Part shown: positions 12,770-24,200 of the stretch, piece after piece
How the letters are laid out: each line of letters starts with the position of its first letter
Numbering within the stretch: position 1 is the first letter of the stretch
Source: Reticulitermes lucifugus
Taxonomy: Eukaryota > Arthropoda > Insecta > Blattodea > Rhinotermitidae
DNA: 64,000 nt
Assembly (NCBI GenBank): GCA_026260175.1
Contig: JAKCWW010000654.1
Span: forward strand, 1-64,000
Reading direction: 5' to 3'
Translations under genes and position numbers: made by a program
The notes under the pieces: generated by a model
What the model was told of the DNA's origin: nothing
Seen by the model: the letters and a program-made list of their open reading frames with translations, nothing else
Databases searched by the model: none

Positions 12770-14925
12770 TTATTGCTGCAGCTCTTGCTGCCACTTTCAA
12801 TATAAAATTCTTCCTTTCTTGTCCCTAGCATTCCTGAGGCTACCTGCTCAAAGTTTTTAAATATTCTGGCAATATCAAGAAGAAAATTTGACGTCTTAGA
12901 GCACGTAAGTTCATCAGTTCTGACAAAATCCCTTGGTTTATTATCAAAGGTTGCTCCAAGGCTTTTCTTCTAAAATATGTGTTTAACCTTACATATCACA
13001 GTCTTCTGCATTATGACAGCAAGTGGTCTGGTGGGTATCAACATTTGAAATTGATGTTCCTCCAAAATGCTGGAGCCCACCTATGCAACTGCATACTGTT
13101 ACAACCCAGAAAACACCAATCTTCAATGTCCTGACACCACAAACCGATATTAATCTTCCTGTTACTGTGTTCACAGACAATGATTGTGTATCAATTCAGC
13201 AGAGTTTATAACTATGTTTACAGTAATTTCATTGCCATCTGCTGGAGCTAAAGACAATTATTTGAAGGTCAGTACAAAAAATTCTGGAGTGTGGCACAGT
13301 CAGTCACAGTTGTGACGACAGCTACATGCCAGGTTTGGCACACACTGTGTTAAGTAATAAACTCCAAAAATAAAATGATGACAATGTCAACAACATCAGC
13401 AGTAACACCACCAATAAACTGTGACATATATAAAGAATTCTGACTCAATTGCTATTCAGTTATATGAACATACTGCATATAAGTGCAGCACACTAACCCA
13501 CAGGCCTAAATTACATGTCTCTGATTGATTACAAACTTTGTATTATCTAAGTATACATTAACACCACACGATCTGTAAGACTAGGGGTCTGTTAGCAGGC
13601 AAGCAAACCTGCCAAAACTTCTTGTTACTATACAGCAGCAGAGATATCATGCATATTAACACAGTCTGACAATCCTCTGATACCTGAACAAGTTTCAATA
13701 CCTTCAGTTTAAAACATTCTATGACCTAGAACTAACGTGACTGTGCTAAATTATTATTTGCATTTATCCTCAGTCAAATAACATAATACAAAGTTTGAAT
13801 TACCTGTGACAGAGTCCTTAAAACAGATGCTACTACTCCATGTCTCCTAAATTTCAATTTTTGCATTATGTGTTAAATCAAAGCTTGCTGATGTTGTGTC
13901 ACTAAATGAAAAGAAACTGGGCACCACTGCTATACTCTCCCACTGTGTTGGCTCGATTTCTCCAAAGATTCTGATGAATGCCCAGAACTTAATGCTGACC
14001 CTGCAACAAGTCAGTATTTAGTGTCAATGTATGCTAAAAACAGTGCACACAGAAAAGAAAATCCTAAGCTTGTTTTTTACAAAGTCACAGTTATTACACA
14101 GAGCCCAAAAACCACTATAAGAATCACAAAAATATAAAGCAACATACAATAAGCAAGGGTGGACAGTTGCATTACAATGGAACACATACAAATCCCAAAT
14201 ACATTTTTTGTAGTTTTACATCCCTGTCACTGATCTTGATGTTCATTTACAGATATAAATCTAATGTTGCAAAACATACCACACCACAGATATTGCACTG
14301 AAGACATGAAATACGAACTGGGGTAAATTCAGAAAATAACAGTATTTAAAATATACAGTAAAACTTCTACACATGTAAAGTTGAGAAGCCTCCTAGGTTT
14401 CATCATATGAATGTTCTGTATATGGAAGGTATTAACTGTTCAACTTTGTGGCATAATTAATTCTCCTTGTTGCTGGAGATCTGTGTTATAAAAAAAGTTT
14501 CAAACTATGGACGTTTCAGCGTATCTTGTTTGCCAAGCATAAGCAAACTGGCAACCTACCAGCAGTTACAGATGCTGTTAATACTAAGTCTTTACACTGT
14601 GTGCTACACAAACTACAGCAGTCAGCATGAACAATATTTACATGAGAACCGTAACATGAACTGTCCATTATTTACCTCCACCAGCTTCCTTTGAACTCCA
14701 AAACTGACGAATCTTTGAAAATTTCTTCTGCCCTTTATGCAGCACAACTGAGGTTAAACACAATTCAAATGATATCACATAACGGAATAATGCTGTAGCA
14801 AAATATTATGCTTCACCAGTTTTAAAATTCAAATATTCTCAAGAGTTTTCCACAAATTTTCATGATCATGATAACAGATTTAGGGAAAATGACTCTATAA
14901 TTAGCATGAGAAAAGGTAGAAAATG

Positions 14926-14931
14926 TTTAAT
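14926..14931 (-). terminator. Possible Tango1 poly(A) signal (ATTAAA)
   Basis: A minus-strand ATTAAA lies about 135 bases after the Tango1 stop. It is the second most used animal signal, but ATTAAA is frequent in AT-rich DNA, so this is only a candidate. Confidence 0.3.
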
Positions 14932-15062
14932 GATAATTAAGAGTAACATGCCACAACACAATAATAAACCTTTTCAAGTATTCTCTCCACTCTCTAAATG
15001 GTCCAATTATAAAACTGGATTGGACAACTTTTGCCACAGCAACACAAACTTGCAGCATGCTA

Positions 15063-15658
15063 CTATGAACTGCTGAGTACTCCACCTTTTGGTTCACGTG
15101 GACTATCCCTACGGGTTGGTGGTGGCAGAGGTCTGAACCCATGGGAATCATCTCTGTGAGGAGGTGGTCGTGATGTAGGGGGAGGGTATGGGTTGAAATG
15201 GGATGGTGGTGGGGATCTGTGCTGCCTAAACCTATCTGGTGAATCATCACGAGGGGGTGGGGATCTATAGGGTCGTCCTGGAGGTGGTGATGGGGGTGGT
15301 GAATGGTCATATGAAGAAAATGAACCTCGAGTACCTGGTGGAGGTGGGGAGTAATGATGGGGAGGAGGTGAAGACATTCTACCTACAGGAGGTGGTCTCC
15401 TGTCACCTGGAAATAGTGGTGGAGGTGGTGGTGGCATGAATGGTGCTCCTGGAGGAGGTGGAGGGATGAATAATCCAGGTGGAGGCATCCCCATAAAGGG
15501 GCTTGGAGGCAAATGTTGGCCTGGTATCAGTGCAGGGAGGGGAGGAGAAATGGGTAGTCCATCATGGTGCTGGTAGTGCAGAGGGGAGGATGGAGAGTCC
15601 TGAAAAGCAGAGATGCCCATGTGGATAGGCGAGGTTGGGAGCTCCCCATTACTGTCCC
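15063..15658 (-). CDS. Tango1: Tango1 exon 15: proline-rich tail and stop
   Basis: This encodes residues 1352-1549. It is dominated by PPP runs, for example GLFIPPPPPGAPFMPPPPPP, followed by Arg/Ser-Pro repeats. This is the proline-rich domain that binds Sec23 of the COPII coat. It ends in TAG at 15063-15065. Confidence 0.95.
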
Positions 15659-18177
15659 CTGGTATTCCTGTACAACAAATAACACAACAGATTACAGTTC
15701 AATTATATCATATGCAACAACTAAAAATGATTATAATCTTACTTACTTTTTGATGTCACATTTCATTTATAAAACAATTTTTATCACTGCTTCCTTAATT
15801 TATCTTTATGAAAAGGTACAGACAGCTTCAAGTGTCTAATATATGGCAAAAGTGCCATACTTTTACTGATATTATCAAAATACAAATATTTTTGGAACAC
15901 AAGCAAAAGAAACTTTTATGATGTGATATTTTTGTCTTAGTGTTCATCAAGCAATTGTGTGGTGGAGTCCATAAGCACATATTTCTATACACGTTGTTGA
16001 GGTATAAATGAACACAGAAGCCAGACGTTTGGGCTACCTATCAAGTATGAAGATTCTTCACTCCTTTCTTTGTTCTGTGTTAAGCGTCCTGAAAGATGGC
16101 ACCAGGTAGTGAGGCAGACAGACAAACAATGCTCTGTAGCATACATACATCAGTCTTCAATCTGATGATGTGGTAAAGATAGAAAACATTTTTCCTTAAG
16201 ACGATAAAAATGATGATAATACCCAGCTAGTCGCAGTACTTGAAAGCGGCAATACCAAATCTCTATTCAGTATTGATTAGTCTATACTATGTTTACAGTC
16301 CATTTTTAGGTGACTCCTATCTCCATGTGGTTAGAGGTAGGTGGAGTTATGGGTTAATTATCTCTCTTCATATAATTTTATCACTCTTTTTAAATCCATA
16401 TACTTAATACTTTTATAAGGTTTTGTATGGTTATTATATAATATAGTTTTATTGAGTGTTTTATATTGTATAATTTGTGTAACTTGACTTGTCCAAGTGT
16501 TACTCCTGTAGCAATTATGGATGCCAAATAAAACTGAATTGAATTCACTGTATAATTACAAGTACGCCAAACAAATATTCAGACCCCATGTTCTACTGCA
16601 ACATTCAAATCACACTCAGAACTTTAAAATGATGTAAGGAACTTGCATGTGTAACAAAAAGTATGGAAATTACTAGTGTTTACAAAATGTCCAGACTGGC
16701 CCTGGGACCCACCCAGCCTCCTACTCAGTGGGTACTGGGGTTCTTCCCTGGGAGTAAAGTGACTGCGGTGTAGAATTAACCAGCCACCCCCATCTAATGC
16801 CGATATCCAGGCAAGGCTCTTCACATCCACTTATAGGACCTGAGTCTGCCCTTGGCATATCTGGAAAGGTTGCCAGGGGAGTGACCAGGGGCTGGATGAG
16901 CATGAAACATGAGTACTGGCAGTCTATTCATGGACAAATGTAGGCTAAGGGCTTTCTTAAAAGACCCTCTGCTAAAAGAGCTGAGGAATTACTCAACTTG
17001 AGCAGAAACCAGCTAAGAATAATGACAGGGTTGCTAACGGGACACTGTCACTTAAAAGGGCATCACTTTAAACTACGGCTGATACACAGTCCCAGGTGTC
17101 ATGCGAACAGGCATTTGGAATGGCCTCGCATGTTTTTTGTGACTGTGAGGCACTGACAGAACTAAGATTTAGGCACCTGGGCCATCACTTCTTGAAACCA
17201 GGTGACTTTGCCGACATCTCCGTCAGCAAGGTACTGCACTTTGTTCAAGGTGTAGGGCTGCTGAATGTTTATGCAGTGTTGCATAAAAGACCGGAAATGG
17301 TCAAGGTGCAAGGGTCACTGTGGTGCCCATCCTAATGTACTCTACTAGCGCCAAAGTTAAGAATGAGTAGCACTGTCCATCTACTCCCCCTCTGTGCCTC
17401 CTATGGTATGTTATGGGATGACCTTTACCTTTTTACCTTTACAAACATGACTACATTTGTTACGAAACTAGCATGAGAGTATAGACATCCTGATGTCAAT
17501 GCAATCGTCTTAGTTCTCTGATGCCGCAATATCAAATGCAGTGCGACAGTCAAAGTCCTCTTAGCAGTGACTAGTAATATAACTGCTTTCCGGGATGTGA
17601 TGCTGTACAGCCCGGTACAGAAAGTAAAAGTCAACGTGCATGACATGAATGCATATGGGTGGAGGGAAGGTACAGCTGGAATCATTCTTAACTTCAGCAC
17701 TTGATGTAGGTAAGAGGTCCTCTTCACGCTCTGGCCACTTTACCCCCTGGGAAAGTATCCCCACTACCAACTGTACAGAAGGTTGGGTGGGCCTAGAGCC
17801 AGTCTGAACACTATGGAAAAGAGAAAAATCTTCTGCCCCTGCCACGTTTCTCCTAGCCACTATATCAAGTATGTTATCCAACATTATTTACTTTTTATAG
17901 TACATTTATCACTTTATTTTATTTTACTTGCAGATATAGTATCCTCACTTTCTTCACCTGCTTACATTTAACTTTTACCTCCTCTCTTCCTATCTACGTG
18001 TGTGGACAGAGCACAGTTTCCCACCAAGTTACATCATTCCCATTGGTTTGCTCTTAAGACAAGGCCTTGTGTTACTATCCTATTACTGACTGTTCTATCC
18101 TACATACTTTATTCTTCTGCACTTAAGATGAAGTTTATGGATCGAAGACACCAGCTACACATGCACGCATGCACGTG

Positions 18178-18220
<43 letters not shown>

Positions 18221-21200
18221 TCACAATTGAGTGAGGCAGAATGAATTTAGAACAACAGTTTACAGAGCCTTGTTTCATACCCAACACCATGAAAGTGACT
18301 TACGGTATATCATTACAAGCAAAACCATGCAAGTATTAATATATCAAAATTGAATTGTGAACACCATTATTATAAATCTACTTTTTGCCTCATGTTTTCC
18401 TCCTTGCTTTCAAATGAATAAAGGTTTGTTTCTGGACCATGGGTCATTCTGGGAACATAAGTGCTAAAATAAACACCAGCTTTCTCTCCTGTAATCTCTA
18501 CAAACGTAAACTGACTTCCTTTCCAGCCCCACCTAAAACCATTCAGAATGCAAATGTAAACAAGAAAATAAATAAATAAGAAGTTCACTCACTGTCATTC
18601 ACTGCTGCAGTCTCACCAGTTTTGGAAGTATTTAATACATTCTTTTCAACAATGATGAGCCTGTTTCTCAACTGGCTAGCCTCCTGTTTACTTTCCTCTA
18701 ACTTTCTTTCTGCTTGACGTGCTGCCACCTGAACAAAGGTTGGCATTACAGGTTGTTACAATGTGACAAAAACTAATATATGACAAAAATTAAGAAGCAG
18801 ATACAACTGCATACATGATACCCCATAAATATATAAATAGGTGGGTGCATAGTTATGTTAAATGGCTGTATACAGGAACCAAATTATGTAATTTTCTGGA
18901 AGGTTCATTTTTATTTTGTAAGTTGAAGTCTGCGAGCCATTATGTATTTCAGAATTCCTATGCAATGCTTCAAAGCCACAATAACTACAGTTCTAATAAG
19001 TCACATATATCTCAAATTCTGGTACTGATGGCTTGAATATATATATACACCACAGAACGAACTGTGCCAGTAAGACTGCCATTGTGATCATTCTTTTTCA
19101 AATCTAATAGGAAAGTTATTTTTCATGTGAGATCTAAAATAGTCCTAAACTTGTACTAAAATATGCTCAACTGTCATACAGTACAGTAAAATCACTGTTA
19201 ATATTCTTTGGTTTAGCATCCAATTTCTGCAGTTTGAACCCAATTATCACTATGCCGAATTTCATCTATTTAAGATTGTCCTCAACTTCATGTTCTGACC
19301 CACTGTCCCTACACATATTATTTCCATCCCATTCTACAGTCCAATACTTGGTGGGAGGGATTACACAATTAAACTTAGTAACCATAGTTTAACTCAATGT
19401 AGCTTCATCTATCACAACTGTATGGTGCAGGGTCTTCCTTGAAGAGGCAACAGCTGCAATTGGAGGATATCTGCGAGCATGGGGGATGGCACGATAAAAG
19501 GCAGTGTTTGGAAGTGAGATTTGGTGATGAGAACTCAGACATTAAGCACTGATAATACCAAAGCTTGCTAAAGCAGTTTTCACCCACTTCCCACCCTCAC
19601 AATCTACATCCTTAAGATCCATATTAATGTTATACTCCCATCTCCTTCTCAGCCTGCCAAGTGGCTATTCTTCACAAGAGCTCTTCATCGGTATTCTACA
19701 CATTTCTTGTCTGAGCTACATCTTCAGCCCACTGTAGCCTCCTAGACTTCATCATCCTAGCAACTCCTTGTCAAGTAATATCCTAAACTGCTCAAATACT
19801 TCTTCCTTCTTATATACATATATATATATACCCAAGCCCTTCATTTACAGACACCTGTAATTGGTTTCCTCTGAATAAACCACTGAAAATTTTACTTTTT
19901 TTTTTTTCCAGCTCAAATAAAGTGTAAAAATTAACAAGGTCAAGAAATTCAGACTGAAAGCCTTAAAATTCACAACTGGATACAGTTTATTTTACATGTC
20001 ACTTATTTCTGAATATCAAATTTGAAAAATATAAAACAGTGTACCAAAGATAGAGGATAATACTATAACTTACCCAATTTTCATGGGCCTTCTTTTCTAA
20101 AGTCGCAATCTGACATTTGAGACCTCTTTCCTGATCCAAAATTTCTTTCTTCAGTGTTTCATTCTGTGACCTATGATAAAAATAAATAAACAGAGAACAC
20201 ATTTCATTCGTAGAAGGTAGGAATGAATTTCACCATTCTATAAACAAGTGTGGATAATTAATGCATGGTATGAATAACATAAAAAAAGTGTGGATAATGT
20301 TGTCTCTGTAGCTCAACACCACTCATTAAGGCACGAGTTAAAGATCCATGCATTCTGCATTCTGGCATTAGATTTGACGTAAGTGATCAGTTTCAAGCTC
20401 TGACCGCTTCATCTGCAGGACACTGATATTTTTATAATAACCATTTCATAAAGACTACAGCCACATTTTGCATTATTCACAGACCTGGATCACAGCCAAG
20501 TGTTGTACTTGTGATTTACATAACTATGAAAACACAGTCATCATGCTTTTAATCAAAGAAAATGAATCTGTACACATTTTAAATATTTAAACCTTGGCCC
20601 ACATAAATCTGATATATTTGACATCTTTTACATCCATATTGTGATATATAATTTTGCACTCTGTATGCATAACTGTATGCAATGCTGCTTTTATGTACAC
20701 TTCTCTTTACAATTGCTGTGATTCCTTAATAATGGCCCCTTAAGGGCCAAAACATTTTGGAGCTTTAGTATAATACAGATTACTAAGGGCTTTCCCTAGA
20801 CACACTGTATTTGTTGGTTTAATTCAATTTATCACACATCATGATGACATGCGAATTCTGTACTTACTTGTAATTTTCAATTTCTTCTTGAAGAGATTTA
20901 ATGCGCTCATACGTGGAAGTTGCATCGCCTTTCTTCTGCAGGCACATGGCCTCCTGCAGGCCAAGCTCTCTGGAACAATAATGAACACTTTCTACAGTGG
21001 CAGAGTCCAGGCAAATGTACTGAAAACTGGTTAGAATGCACATAAGAAAAGTAGAGTTTAATGCAATTATGGTTGCTTCCATAAACACATCTACTCAATA
21101 CACAATGAAATACTACAAGTTGCAATAGCATAATGGAGACAAAACATCAAAATACTAAAGGCCAAGGTGCAAAATACTATAATAAAGACAAAGTAGCAAT

Positions 21201-24200
21201 TAATGACTAATACATAAAAAAGGTAATGTATTATTTGATTAGCCTCATAAGGTTATAACTGTCTTGTGGCATTCTTCTATCAACCTGAATAATATAAAGA
21301 AATTTAAGTATGATATTCATAGGTCTACAGACTTCAACAAAAAAGTAATTTTCTTGGTTATTACACTGACTTAACAAGGAGTTCCAAGTGGAACTCATAC
21401 AACCCACTATTGTAATGCATAGACTTACAGCCCCGCAGATTTATTACTCTTATTACTGTAATATCTCATTATTGTGAAGAGCATTTTACTAGGTACAGGT
21501 TCAGTCTACATGAAATTTATTGCATACAAACTCAAGGTTTTGGACCACTGCTTTGCTTGTAACTGCTGGCTTTTGAATGATACTTTTCATACAGAATTGC
21601 TAGGTATGTTTATGGTATACTGCCACATCAAAATTTGTGTAACTAGCTCAAATGGTCCATTAATTACTGTCAACAAACTGTAAGCTGAAGAAAAATTTCA
21701 CACAGCTGCCACATCATTTTACTTCCCCACCACCACAATAATAATAATAATAAAAATAATAAAAATAAAATAAAAAAAATAAAAAAAAAACAACAACACT
21801 TTAACAAAGGGCACTGCTAAAGACCAATGTTATTAAATCTGAACTAGGTGGTGTTTCTCAAAAAGATATCACATACCTTTTTGGTGTATAAACTGTCAAG
21901 AAATTTATAAAAAAAATCTGTAAATGAAAAAAATATCTAGGAGTTCAATCAGAATCATTAAGTCACATGTGAACATCATCACTCAACTGAATATTGTGCT
22001 TGAGTGGTAATGTTCCTGCTTCATGTGTGGGAGGTTCCAAGTTCAAATCTCAGCCCAGGGATTGGAAACCTGACTCGAATTTCACGTGGCTGCCACGTAA
22101 TTTTACATCATGGGTGTCCAACCTTTTTATGGCAAAGGGCCACACCTGTTACTGTGGGCTGGTTCATGGGCTGCATGTGGAAAAATAACACTAAGTGGTA
22201 TACCTAACCACCTGAATTACTGTGCAATTTTTATAGTATATACATAACTTACAAATGTAGTTGCAGGCCGCATAATACAACCTGGTGGGCCACAGGTTGG
22301 AGACCCACGTTTTAAATGATAAAGAAACCATGAACAAAATGTGCATATTTTTTCAGGATCCATTACATTACATCAACAACCTGCATTAAATGGTGACAGT
22401 TTCACTTCCACCTCACAAGTTTGCACTTCTGCCAAAGAGTCATTACTGAATGTAGAGAATTGAATGTAAGGCATATGTCTAAAAGTCACACAAAAGTGTA
22501 GGCACACTCACTTCTGAAGTTGAGTCTCTTTCTCTTTGAAATAGTTTGACAAAACTTCAAGCCTCGTTTGGGCCTCAATTTTTTCCCTCTCAGCTTCTTC
22601 GTAACTTCTTCTCAATCTAGCAACCTCTTCACTAATCACCTGTACATGGTCTGAAAATTATAAAGTGATAATTATTAAGACCTACCTCCCTTGTGTTTTA
22701 TAAAGTAGTACACTGCACAGATTACAGTTTCTCATAAGGGAGATGTCAACGGAAATTATAACAAGAAAATGTACCTTACCTTCAAGCAATTTTCTTGCAT
22801 CTGCTTCATCTTGAAGTTTCTCAGCTAGTGTGTCTCGTTCAATCGTCATACACTTCAGCTCTGCTTTGACATGTCCTGCATCCAATAATGCTTGAAATTT
22901 ATCATCACCCTCTTCATCACTGGTATTTGTCAGCTGTCTTAGACAGTCTTGCAACACTGTTATTTCACTTTCTTTTGTGAGCATACTGTCTTTAAGTTCA
23001 TTTACCATTTCCTGCAATGTGCTCTTTTCTCTCTGAAGCTGATCAGTGTCTCTTCTCATTCTGTCTTCTACCTATATAAGAACACAAAGAGACACAAATT
23101 CACTGGCAATGAAGAAATGATGACTTTACAGACACACCTTATTACAGAATTCAGCACCACCTATTGCAGTATGTCGGTTGCTTCACAGAGTATACACCAA
23201 TCAATTACTGAGGGTGATGGCACTGGTTCAATCCAAGTGCAGTTCATGGGAGCTGTGGTGGAACAGAAATGGAACAGGAGCAGATTTTCCTCAGAGTACT
23301 GTAGAGTAATAAAGAGCAGTATGCCAATCCACCAATGTGTTAACAACACTGCTGCTAAGGTGTGCAACAAATATCACTAGTTAGCAGAATGTTACTGCCT
23401 CAGTCCTGAGATAGGGCCTCACCAATGATGAAGCATTTGCCATGATACACTATTAGCAAGTTCCATCATTATAAAGCTAATCACACCTCCAAACATGTTT
23501 ATACAGAGTTCCAAAATTACACAGGTCATGTGAGATGAGAAGTTCAAATAGCACTACTGATGAAGATTCAGTTTTCTAGAATGTTATACCATGCTGGCTT
23601 GTAAGCAGTTACCAAGACATGTCATACAATTAATAAAAGGACCAGGAGCAAAACTGACAATTCTGACATTAAGGAAAGCATTAACTATTGGGTCATGGCA
23701 GGAGAAAGGTTGCATGTAAGTGCCCTTAAACCACCTAGCCAAATAATTGCACACAGAACACATTATTTCTGTCATATACATATTTGTAATTAATTTAAAA
23801 ACACTGTTAACAACTCAGGCTACACAGTAATGAATGATTAAATGAATAATTAATTACAAAGGACACAAAAAAATCATGGCCTAATTTAAGGTACTATCCA
23901 GGTATCTGCCTACACAGACTGTGAAAAACCACAGAAACCATTAGTCAGAATAGTCAGTGTCCTGGCTGCAATTCAAGCTGGATACAAGACAAAAGTGTTA
24001 ATTCTTGAGTCAAATTATTCAGTCAGATAGTATTTCTAATCAATATATGTAACAGCAATGTTGCAGTTAATTCCAAGCATAGTTGTTGTCGTTTACTGTA
24101 AGTAGGGGTGCACAGCACAGATTTTCCAAAAATCTAGGCACCACCTCAAAAGTCTACATGCCAGAATGGTGACATGAAAGTAGCTCCATACTGAGGACTC

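Larger units (their letters stand above)
10702..15062. other. Intergenic region between LRPPRC start and Tango1 end
   Basis: The right part should hold the Tango1 3' UTR. A possible poly(A) signal, ATTAAA on the minus strand, lies at 14926-14931, about 135 bases past the stop codon. The left edge (10702 to about 10980) is comparatively GC- and CpG-rich and is the likely LRPPRC promoter. A short hairpin lies at 12700-12769. I see no other gene. Confidence 0.5.
15659..18592. other. Tango1 intron 14, repeat-rich
   Basis: This contains a retroelement-like 3' end at about 16440-16550 (GGATGCCAAATAAAACTGAA with a GAATT-rich tail), SINE pieces, a LINE RNase H-like remnant and a CA microsatellite. 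The stretch 15840-16440 holds nothing I recognise. Confidence 0.6.

Noticed and set aside
15239-15439. Plus-strand open frame opposite the proline-rich Tango1 tail
   Set aside because: It is the antisense shadow of a GC-biased PPP-coding stretch; the minus frame matches the family.
18180-18219. CA repeat as a regulatory or Z-DNA element
   Set aside because: Nothing beyond a common intronic microsatellite is visible.
22949-23380. Plus-strand open frame of 143 codons
   Set aside because: It overlaps Tango1 exon 10 in antisense and then runs into intron; no known motif.
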